Source: Punica granatum (lineage: Eukaryota; Streptophyta; Magnoliopsida; Myrtales; Lythraceae). Taken from it: a stretch of DNA of 64,000 nucleotides. The notes beneath the pieces were generated by a model, which saw only the letters and a program-made list of their open reading frames with translations, did not search any database and had not been told where the DNA came from. The stretch is from positions 26,312,568-26,376,567 of the forward strand of contig NC_045134.1 of assembly GCF_007655135.1 (NCBI RefSeq), written 5' to 3'. The position numbers and the translations under genes were made by a program. The first letter of the stretch is position 1. Each line of letters begins with the position of its first letter. Positions 37,876 through 46,646 of the stretch are shown one piece after another.

Positions 37876-39436
37876 TTAGCCATTACAAATTAACTTTTAC
37901 ATCACATGATTTCTTTCTATTCCGCCAAAACATCATATGTTTTCACGAACTACATTATCAATTACTTTATCTTGACACAACATTTTAATACTATTAACTC
38001 TAAATGCTCTTATTAAAAATCAACATGGACTACAAAGGATAATATACTTAATAAAAAAAATAACTATATATCATGTTTACAATATTTGTAAATTATTAAA
38101 TTGGACTGAATACTAATTTTGCCGCATACATTGCAATATTAGAAATTGGGCTGGCACCTCCTAGCTGGGGCTGCTTATTCATGCACGAGCCCAAGTGATT
38201 TGGATCAGGTCAGTCGTGGATAAGTTGGACCTCCTTTGCTCAGGCTCCTTCCTCTCGATCGGACGTGTACATTCCATTCGTTCACATCCCTTATGTCTGA
38301 TGACACCTTTTTCCTTTTTAATAATGAGAATAACCTCACAAACATTATGGATTCGGATAAGTTCATTTGTAAGCACACGCGTGAATAGCAATTTACTAAG
38401 GCTACGGGTCGGCACAAGTTTATTTATATATTGTTCAGTGAGAAAAACAGAAAATTGAGGGAGTATCTTATATGTTCATATTATAGTACATACATTTATA
38501 GGAAAGTGAGATGAGAGTCACGATCCTCTTCAATCACGATCAGAAGTCATCCACCACATCCACTTTTCAACTTCGGTCAGTCCTATTAATAATTAAAAAT
38601 GAAAAACTAGAAAAGTAATAAAATACTAATTTTTTAAAATACTAATTAGATGATGATGATAATAATAATAAGTTAATCAGAATCTCATATATATTATTTG
38701 TTTTTTCGATCGTCACGTGAACATCTTCCTGGTTGTAGAAAGAAAACAGGGCCCAGAGCCCTTTGCACATGTTTTCACATTGGCGGCTTTCAATCAAAAT
38801 TATTTGAGGAACCTTTTTCTTGCACTAGCAGCAGCAGACTTCCTTTTTTTTTTTTTTTTTTTTTTTCCCCCCCCCCCTGAAAAGTAGACTTCTTTCTTTC
38901 ATCACTTTCGACTCCTCTCTCGAGCTATCAATTAATATGAGCATGAAATTTTGCATCGGAACAGTTGTTTCTGGTTCTATCCGGCTCGCGGGGAACTCGT
39001 CGAATCCTCATCCTAACTAACTTTGTATCAACCTGCCTATATTGAACATACGACACGTACTTCTTCGACGGACACCTCACCGAATGTCAATAATCCAGTC
39101 AATACGCTATTTATGTTATTTGACAAGACAGTGAAGAAATTCTTAGTGAATGAAATCGGTACGTCTCTAGTATTGTGTGAATTGTAGTATAGGATCGAAT
39201 AAAGGTCACTTTCAAGCAAAGTGACCTCTCTATATTTTATGATATTGTCAAACCCTTCCTTAACTTTTCTCCTACTCTAGTAATTTTATATGAATAGAAA
39301 AGGAAAAATTGACCTAAAACTTTTTTTTTTTCATTATGAATATGAAATAAGGAACGAAAAACATAGAGATACGGGATAAGTTTTATTAATAAAATTGCTT
39401 ATGATATGATGAAAAGTGATGCCACTGCTGCACCAA
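37876..39436. other. Spacer before the Pack-MULE
   Basis: No gene recognised. It includes a T then C homopolymer block at about 38838-38878, and a 78-codon open frame near 38200 without family features. Confidence 0.4.
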
Positions 39437-39445
39437 ATTTAATTA
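39437..39445. repeat. Left 9-bp target site duplication
   Basis: ATTTAATTA directly precedes the left end GAGTAAATTG. The identical 9-mer directly follows the right end at 42584-42592. Confidence 0.85.
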
Positions 39446-40183
39446 GAGTAAATTGACAAATTGATCCTCCAGAGATTGGATGTACATCAAATTTACCTTG
39501 AGAAATTTTTTACATCAGTTTAGAACTCTATTTTATAATTGTACATCATACTCAACCTTCCGTCCAAATCCGTCCTATTCCGTCCAAATGTTGTCAATTT
39601 ACTCTAAAAATTAAAGATAGGGAGAGAAATTGAATTTAGGGAGAGAGAGAGAGAGAGAGAGGAGGAAGGAAGGAGACGATGAATACCCCTTCTTCGTCGT
39701 CTTCTCTTCCTCTTCTTCGCCATTGCTAATCCCACTCGATCTCATCGAAGCTTCCCCGCTGAGTCGGTCTCCATCTCTCCGCGTCTCGCAGAGTCGAAGC
39801 AGTAGCTCGCTGCCCCACCTTACCTTCCGTCCGGTTCTGCAGTCACCGACTTTCCCCGGCCGCCGATGACTCCCCCCGCTCCCTCCTTCTCTAGCCATGT
39901 GACTCTGGTCCTCGGTAATCTCCGCCTCGAGAGATGACTCCGTCGGCTTCGCTTCGAGATCCTCCCGCACCCCCGCTAGCGCCGACCAAGGATTTTGCCA
40001 TGTCCACAGACGCTCACGCCCTAGCTCCCGGGGCCTCCTCTGCCATGCCGGAGCCGGCGCCGCTGCCGGTCCATTTCGTTCCGTTTCTCGCTTCCGGTTC
40101 TCATTTGCTTTCGCTCCCCTCATATAGGAGGGAAAGGAAAGGGTTAGGATTGATCATTAGGACTGTGGTTGACAAGGTCAATT
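39446..40183. repeat. Left long terminal inverted repeat of the Pack-MULE
   Basis: Pairs with 41853-42583. Within it, GAGTAAATTGACAA at the tip is mirrored by TTGTCAATTTACTC at 39591-39604, so the outer 159 bp is itself a small inverted-repeat unit. The GC-rich inner part begins with a GA-rich tract (39642-39675) and has an open frame from 39934 that runs out of the repeat to 40287. Confidence 0.8.
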
Positions 40184-40424
40184 TCGTTTTCGCATTGGGG
40201 CTGAAGCGTCGGGGCGTTCGATTGGCAGAGCCGGAGAACGATCTCGCCGTTTTGCAGCTCAGCTTCGGCTTTTTTGTTAGAGTTTAGCATCCTAGTCGAG
40301 GCTATCAACCGAATCTTTCCTCTTTCCTGCTCTTGCCTTGTTAGCCTCTGGTAAGACGAATCTGTTTACTTTTTTATAGTTCTCTTCCCTATAGGTATTA
40401 CTCTGCAGGAGATAATTTTCGTTT

Positions 40425-41234
40425 TTGTGGGCATCTCGAAACTTATTTGGGTTAGCTGCCCCTGTTATAGGAAAGGCGGTGTTGGAGCAATCGAATTCCG
40501 GTAAACGATACAGCACGATGAGGTCATCTGGCAAGTTATTCGCTACAAACATTGTAGTTTTATGGCCAAGTGAGAAAATCCCACCTCAGAAATCTGCTTG
40601 CTCGCTCTGCCCGTTTAATTCTTTTTGTCGACTCGAAGTGATGTATTGTTCGGTTTGATTTTCATTTCATATGGTTCTCTGTTTTTTTCCCCCCATCTCC
40701 TGGTAGAATTGAGATCGGGATCTTCTGCAAAAACCCTTATAATGTCACTGGGGTTTGTAACCGGAGCTCTTGCCCTCTCGCCAACAGCTGCTATGCCACC
40801 ATTCGCGAAGAAAATAGTTAGACCTTATTTCCTTGTTATGGTGCTTCCCATGAGTTTTTCGATGTAAGGAGCATGTTTCTGTCGATATATAAGTTGAGAA
40901 TTTTATGATGCAATGACTCTGATGCATTATGTTTTTGTCACCTGGGAAGCTGGGAAATGGGAAATTTCTAGACTACTTACGAATTAGATAGCTGCTTAGC
41001 TGATTGTGTTCAACTATCGACTTTGGATGTAGACTGCTGAGATATGTAGGCTTTAGCTGATCTTCAGTTGCTCAATTTTTTTCTTCTGCAGGTGTTTTCT
41101 ACTTGTATATGAAAACCATAGAAAGGGCTCACATGCCTAATAAGTTGTGGGAGAGAGTAAAGCTACCCATAAATAATGAGAAGGCACTTGAAATTATTGA
41201 CAAGCATCTGGTATCGGAAAGTTATGTGTATTAG
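40425..41234 (+). pseudogene. Captured exon-like fragments of an unidentified gene
   Basis: Three plus-strand stretches look like exons. Near 40425-40500 the frame gives WASRNLFGLAAPVIGKAVLE. Near 40740-40866 it gives [20 protein letters not shown], then a hydrophobic stretch. At 41093, CTTCTGCAG is followed by [20 protein letters not shown] and a Lys/Glu-rich end closing at 41234. The last looks like a real 3'-terminal exon with an acceptor site. I do not recognise the source gene. Whether the pieces are spliced together from a promoter in the left repeat cannot be told from sequence. Confidence 0.4.
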
Positions 41235-41263
41235 GCAGTTTTTTCAGTTGTAAAGACAACATT

Positions 41264-41593
41264 TCAGTTTATGTGTAATGCAGTTTTGCAAATCTTTGCA
41301 ACTAAGTTAATGAAGTTAATGTATTGTTCTCTCAACTTCTCTCTATTCTGTCCTAGAACCATTATGTTCCACCGTTCCTTATCAAGTTTATCCCCTTTAC
41401 CAAATAGCTTATTTGCTATATTCAATTGCCTGAATTTGCAGTACATGGACAAAAGCGCATTGTGAACCATCTGATCGAACAAGTAACGCATCCTCAGTAC
41501 TAATCCATGAAACGTTTTCCCCTCAAGGACATTCTTTGAATTCCCAAAACCCAAAAGCATGCAACTGGTAACAATTCCATCAGGATAAAACAA
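41264..41593 (-). pseudogene. PPR protein fragment inside the Pack-MULE
   Basis: The minus-strand translation gives LLGFGNSKNVLEGKTFHGLV, then MVHNALLSMYCKFRQLNIAN and KLFGKGDKLDKERWNIMV. This is the ordered repeat pattern of a plant PLS-type pentatricopeptide protein (gene-rank helix, then xHNALLSMYCKxGxLxxAxKLF, then WNIMVxGY). Both gene ends are missing. The fragment does not match the PPR pseudogene at 59676, so its source is elsewhere in the genome. Confidence 0.7.
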
Positions 41594-41619
41594 GGAAATG
41601 CATTTGGTGAAACAATGAA

Positions 41620-41748
41620 CTGCATTCTCTCATCTTCTCGACCGTTGCATGTACCTAGGCTTGGCAGCCCATGGACTTGAAATTGAGTCTTAATAACATC
41701 TAAAGGACACACTAATGTAGCAGCAATAACACCTGCACCAAATTTCAC
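41620..41748 (-). pseudogene. Mitochondrial-carrier exon inside the Pack-MULE
   Basis: The minus strand reads AGVIAATLVCPLDVIKTQFQ, then VHGLPSL. It begins after an acceptor-like TTGGTGCAG and stops at a donor-like AG|GTACATG. PLDVIKT is the PxDxxK signature of the mitochondrial carrier family. The wording is closest to folate/NAD carrier members (usually CPLDVIKTRFQVHGLP). A single captured exon with intron edges, not a functional gene. Confidence 0.7.
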
Positions 41749-41852
41749 TATTCAGTCAACTGATCAATCACGAAATTTAACCGCAAAGCCAACCAAGCAG
41801 AGACGGGCACGATGTTGGAGCTCAGGCACATGGTTTAGACTCGGGCAATTGT

Positions 41853-42583
41853 AATTGACCTCGTCAACCAGTCCTAATGATCAATCCTAACCCTTTCCTC
41901 TCCCTCCTATATGAGGGGAGTGAAAGCAAATGAGAACCGGAAGTGAGGAATGGAACGAAACGGACTGACAGCGGCGCTAGCTCTGGCATGGCAGAGGAGG
42001 CCCCGGGAGCTAGGGCGTGAGCGTCTGTGGACATGGCAAAATCCTTGGTCGGCGCAAGCGCGGAACGGGAGGATCTCGAAGCGGAGCCAATGAAGTCGTC
42101 TCTCGAGGCGGAGATTACCGAGGACCAGAGTCGCATGGCCAGAGAAGGAGGGAGCGGGGGGAGTCGCCGGCGGCCAAGGAGAGTTGGTGACCGCAGAATC
42201 GGACGGAAGGTAAGGCGGGGCAGCGAGCTACTGCTTCGACTCGACGAGACGCGGAGAGACGGAGACTGAGTCAGCGGGGAAGCTTCGATGAGATCGAGTG
42301 GGATTGGCAATGCCGAAGAAGAGGAGGAGAAGACGACAAAGAAGGGGGGTTCGTGGTCTCTTTCCTTCCTCCCGTCTCTCTCTCTCTCCCCAAATTTAAT
42401 TTCTTTCCCTATCTTTAATTTTTAGAGTAAATTGACAACATTTGGACGGAATAGGACGGATTTGGACGGAAGGTTGAGTATGATGTACAATTATAAAGTG
42501 AAGGTCTAAACTGATGTAAAAAATTTCTCAGGGTAAATTTGATGTACATTCAATCTCTGGAGGACCAATTTGTCAATTTACTC
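41853..42583. repeat. Right long terminal inverted repeat of the Pack-MULE
   Basis: The complement of 39446-40183 with scattered substitutions and small gaps. The reading frame found in the left arm is altered here, so neither arm is a conserved coding region by this comparison. Confidence 0.8.
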
Positions 42584-42592
42584 ATTTAATTA
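42584..42592. repeat. Right 9-bp target site duplication
   Basis: ATTTAATTA, identical to the left copy at 39437-39445. Confidence 0.85.
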
Positions 42593-43162
42593 AGATGTCA
42601 CTGGCTATAATCTGAAAATGAGTGTAGGTGTACGTGGGGTCCACAAGGTTGCGGAGCCAGCTCATCTCGCCGGAGTCGGACACAGCTGCGAACCGCCCCG
42701 CTTCAACGGTCGCGCTAACGACTCCGGACAGGGCGAACGCTGTCGCCCCCACCACCAAATGACCATTTAACCCCCAACAACGATGACGTTATTACAAGAA
42801 AACCTCGTCACGACAACGCCCAAGGTTTTCAACTGCGTCCGTGTCCTTTATTGTCATTCCGCACAAGATTCCCTCCCCGCCATGCGTGCACGTCCTCCCG
42901 CGTTTGTCGTTTCCCGGGACATCTTCAAACCCCCTACCCCAAAAGAGAGAGAGAGAGAGAAAAAAAAAAAAAAAAAACCAACCCTCTGTTTCTTCTTTCC
43001 TGTTCTTCCCCGACAGTGTGGAAGAACAGAGAAATGGGTTCCCGGGGGAGCAAGAAACAAGGGGCTACTCAAGTCACTCAGCCCAAGAGCAGAACAAAGG
43101 CAGGCCATTGACCCGGAGAGGCATTGAAGAGAGAGAGAGAGAGAGAGAGAGAGGCGATTGCG
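42593..43162. other. Spacer and leader of kinase gene 1
   Basis: It contains GA and A-rich tracts (42945-42977, 43130-43152). Part of it (CCCGCCATGCGTGCACGTCC near 42878) is related to the leader of kinase gene 2 (CCCGCCATGCATGCACGTCC near 46341). The duplicated unit therefore included the 5' flank. No separate gene. Confidence 0.5.
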
Positions 43163-45674
43163 ATGGGCAATTGCTTAGCAGATTGTCGTTGTACAACACA
43201 CAAGGCCATCACCTCGGAACCTGTCTGCGGTACGAGGCTTCTCTCCTGATCCCCCGTTTTTTGCTTCTGCACTTCAGGAGTGCCATTGCAATGAAATGAG
43301 CCGTCCCTACATTTGTTTTGTTTGTCCTTTCCTCTATTGGCCCGTGTTTTGTTCCTCTGTTCTGGGTTGATGAATCAATGGCTTTCATTGTCCCCTCCAA
43401 GTGACGATTGTTTATTGGTTTCAAGCTGGGAAATTAGATTGTGCAGTTACGACAATGTGCTTTCTTTGATTGATATGTCGTGTTTTAGGTCAAGGGGTTG
43501 GCCGGGAAAATGTCCTTTTCCCGGTCGTGATTCATGAAGCATCCTAAAATTCCACCTTTAGACTTGCATAAGATGTTTGCTTGCCAAGCTTTAGTACTCA
43601 AGTTCAATTTCTCTGTCGCATACAATGAAATTTTTTTTTTTTGAACTTTACCATCAATTGAGGAAGCTTTTGGTGAGGATTAGATTTTTGCTTCTCTTGC
43701 TTTGGATCTTGGTTGAAATCCTCAGAATGCAGCTGCTCTTGGTCTGAAACATATAGTGTTAAATGGGGTGTCGAGTCGATGGTTCGTACTGTGAGAGCAG
43801 GGAAATCTCTCGTTTGCATAAATTGGGGATTCACAGTTTTGATGGTGCTTTGTCTCGTAGAAGTCAATTCTGAGAATTATCATGTAAAATCCAGGGTTTA
43901 CAGTGACTTGCAGTTATTGTTATGATGCTGTTAGCTTCTTCGAAAATGCACTAATGTAAGGTGATGATTTATGGGGAGTTTTAATAGGTCGCAGTCACAG
44001 CATAAGTTACTGTTAGGAGGCAAAAGCAAGCTTGCTTGCTTCCAAATAACAATTTTCGTGTTTTTCCAATCTCAGGAGCCATACATATTCCCATCACTAT
44101 CGGTGGCCGCTGGTCGACTCCTCTGAGACCGGTGGTTCTTCCACCCCAGAGAGAAAAGTTTCCACCCGTAGCTCTTCCCACTCCAAACTGTGAAGGTGAC
44201 ACACTCGCATCTCCAAACTTGAAACCGTTCACGTATCACGAACTCAAGAATGCGACTAAAAACTTCCGGAATCTTATCGGGGAAGGAGGGTTTGGATGTG
44301 TCTATAAAGGTTGGATCAATCTGCAAACTCTTGGTGCTGCAAAGCCTGGGGCCGGGACAGTTGTTGCCGTTAAGAAGCTAAAGCCTGAGGGCTTTCAAGG
44401 CCACAAGGAGTGGTTGGTGAGGCTCCTATTTTTTGTTTCTTATCTGTTCCTTTTTCCTGCGATAGTATACTCGAATGCAATTAATAGGTTGCCTGTTGAG
44501 TTGCAGTCTGAGGTTAAATATTTAGGCCAACTTCATCATCCGAATCTGGTCAGACTGATCGGGTATTGTCTGGATGGGGATAAGCGGCTCTTGGTCTACG
44601 AATACATGCCGAAAGGAAGTCTGGAGAATCATTTATTTCGAAGTGAGTTGATTTTTTTTTTTTTTGAGTAATATAGCTTTGGATTGGCATTTAAGTGACA
44701 CGATATCAAACTACAGGAGGAGCTGAACCGCTTTCCTGGGCAGTAAGGATGAAAGTTGCAATAGGAGCTGCCAGAGGCCTGTCCTTTTTGCATGATTCCA
44801 AGCAGCAAGTGATATACCGCGATTTCAAGGCTTCTAATATCCTCTTAGATTTGGTATACTCTTATTTTTTGTAGGCCAAGTAATCGGTCCTTTCTTTGAT
44901 TAGATCATCTTAACATCATAATTTGTGTTTTCTGTCAATATTGCAGGAATACAATGCGAAACTTTCTGATTTTGGACTTGCAAAGGCAGGTCCTACGGGT
45001 GACCTGACCCATGTTACTACTCAAGTATTAGGCACACACGGTTATGCTGCCCCTGAATATATCGCTACAGGTATGTTATTAAGCTTTTGGTTTTTGTAAT
45101 TCTCACAGCTTCAATTTGCAGAATTTAAACTCGTAAAATTTTCTTTGTTCCTCGTCTTCCTTCTAAAAATTTCCGAGCAGGGAGGCTCTCAGTGAGGTGC
45201 GATGTCTACAGTTTCGGAGTGGTTTTGCTAGAGCTGCTCTCGGGGCGGAGAGCTGTTGATAAGACGAAAGTGGGCGTGGAGCAGAATCTCGTGGACTGGG
45301 CAAAACCCTACTTGGGAGATAGGCGGAAATTGTTCCGAATAATGGACATCACTTTAGAGGGTCAATACCCTAAAAAAGGGGCTTTTATGGCTGCAACTCT
45401 TGCCTGGGAGTGTCTAGGGGATGCCAAACACCGACCTTCTATGGCCGAAGTTTTGGCTTGTCTTGAGAAGATACCTGTCCCGAAGGAGGGAGTGAATCGC
45501 ATCAGTAATTTTGATAGACTTCAGCCCATGTCAATCCCGAGCCCAAGGTCTCCTCCTAGACGCCACCACCACCATCATCGATCACCATCTTCCACTGATA
45601 GAACACCTAGAGCAACGTCCCCTTTTGCAACCCAAGTTAAATCGCCGCTTTCGAAATCTCCTCACGAGGACTGA
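43163..45674 (+). CDS. RLCK-VII (PBL-type) Ser/Thr kinase, tandem copy 1
   Basis: Six exons: 43163-43229, 44076-44416, 44507-44642, 44717-44853, 44947-45070 and 45181-45674, all GT-AG, giving 432 residues. The N-terminus MGNCLADC fits myristoylation at Gly2 and palmitoylation at Cys4, so membrane attachment is likely. The kinase domain has [13 protein letters not shown], the P-loop GEGGFG (91-96), VAVK with Lys122, the catalytic loop YRDFKASN (Asp217), SDFG (Asp235), [10 protein letters not shown] (256-265) and the family hallmark [21 protein letters not shown] low-complexity Pro/Ser/His tail follows. Known family role: BIK1/PBL kinases relay signals from cell-surface receptors in immunity and growth. 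All catalytic residues are present. The next gene is its tandem duplicate with identical sizes for exons 1-5. Start chosen because the myristoylation motif begins there. Confidence 0.94.
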
Positions 45675-46646
45675 CCTTCTTGTTCCTTGTGTTCAAAGTA
45701 ACTCAAAGTGTGTCCCCATGACAGATGCTTAGGTTTCTTGGGAAGCAAGTCTGCATGCCGTTTGTTTGACCCCATAAGAAGCAGATGTAGAATTTTAAGT
45801 CTCTTAATCATAGGAAAACCAGCATATATACATTGTTCGTCGGCTGATGTAGAGTTTATTCTGTTTGCTGTTGCTTTTGAATTTGAACGCTTCTCGGGAT
45901 TCCCTATCGAGAAGAAGATGACTACAAGAACTGTTCTCTGCGCATTTTTTAGGGAAAGGGGACTGTTAATTGTGTAACTGTTTCTGTAACATAATTCATT
46001 ACTTTCAGTGGAAGGAATGTAATCTAATCTCTCAGTAATAGTTCTCTCGATTTTCGATTTTAATTCATATAATGATGGCCGAAGATTCATTCTTTATCAA
46101 TGTACGTTCTTTACCTAAGCGCTAAGCGGTATATAAATCCGAAGGCCATGTAATTATTGCATGTCTCTATGGGATTACTGATTTGTGAACGGAAATTCGG
46201 GCAATTCACCGAGTCGGGGAAGCCGGTTTCTCCTAACAAGCAAGCTAATATATTTAACAAGAAAAACCTCCGCACTCACCACACGGTTAACGAGTAGGAG
46301 GTTTGCCAAGCTATTCTTAATTGCCATTAATCGTCATTTCCCGCCATGCATGCACGTCCAACCACGTCTCTCTCTCCCTCCCTCCCTTCCTTCCCCTTCT
46401 GTTTCTTGTTTTCTTATGTATCTGAAAACAGAGAGGCGGAAAGAAACCAGAGAGAGGAAGAGAGAGAGACAGCTATCTTGTCTCTCTTCTTTGTCACCGG
46501 CAGCGTGGAAGAACAGAACAGAGAAATGGATTTCAGGGGAGAGCGAGATCACACGGCCACAGGGGATGCTCAAGTTACTTAGCCCAAGAAAAAAGCCAGG
46601 CCATTGGAACAGACAAGAGATGTTCAAGAGATAAGAAGGCGATGCA
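45675..46646. other. Spacer and leader of kinase gene 2
   Basis: It holds the 3' untranslated region of copy 1 and the 5' leader of copy 2, with GA/TC-rich tracts near 46363-46470. The long open frames crossing here on the minus strand are low-complexity artefacts. Confidence 0.5.

Larger units (their letters stand above)
39446..42583. mobile_element. Pack-MULE: Mutator-like element carrying host gene fragments
   Basis: A 3138-bp element bounded by GAGTAAATTGACAAATTG and its complement, with perfect 9-bp target duplications, the mark of Mutator-like elements. The terminal inverted repeats are about 738 bp (left, 39446-40183) and 731 bp (right, 41853-42583). They differ by roughly 5% in the stretch I compared. 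Each arm has an AT-rich outer ~160 bp and a GC-rich inner ~570 bp that looks derived from a gene leader. The 1.67-kb interior holds a PPR fragment and a mitochondrial-carrier exon on the minus strand, and exon-like pieces of unknown origin on the plus strand. No transposase was seen, so movement would need one supplied elsewhere. The arm divergence suggests the element is not recent. Confidence 0.8.

Noticed and set aside
39611..40123. 170-codon minus-strand frame in the left Pack-MULE arm
   Set aside because: The matching frame in the right arm is broken by small gaps, and the sequence is low-complexity Arg/Glu/Ser. I treat it as repeat-arm sequence.
42783..43299. Overlapping plus-strand frames in the leader of kinase copy 1
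   Set aside because: Driven by GA and A runs. The real exon 1 lies in another frame with a clear lipid-anchor motif.
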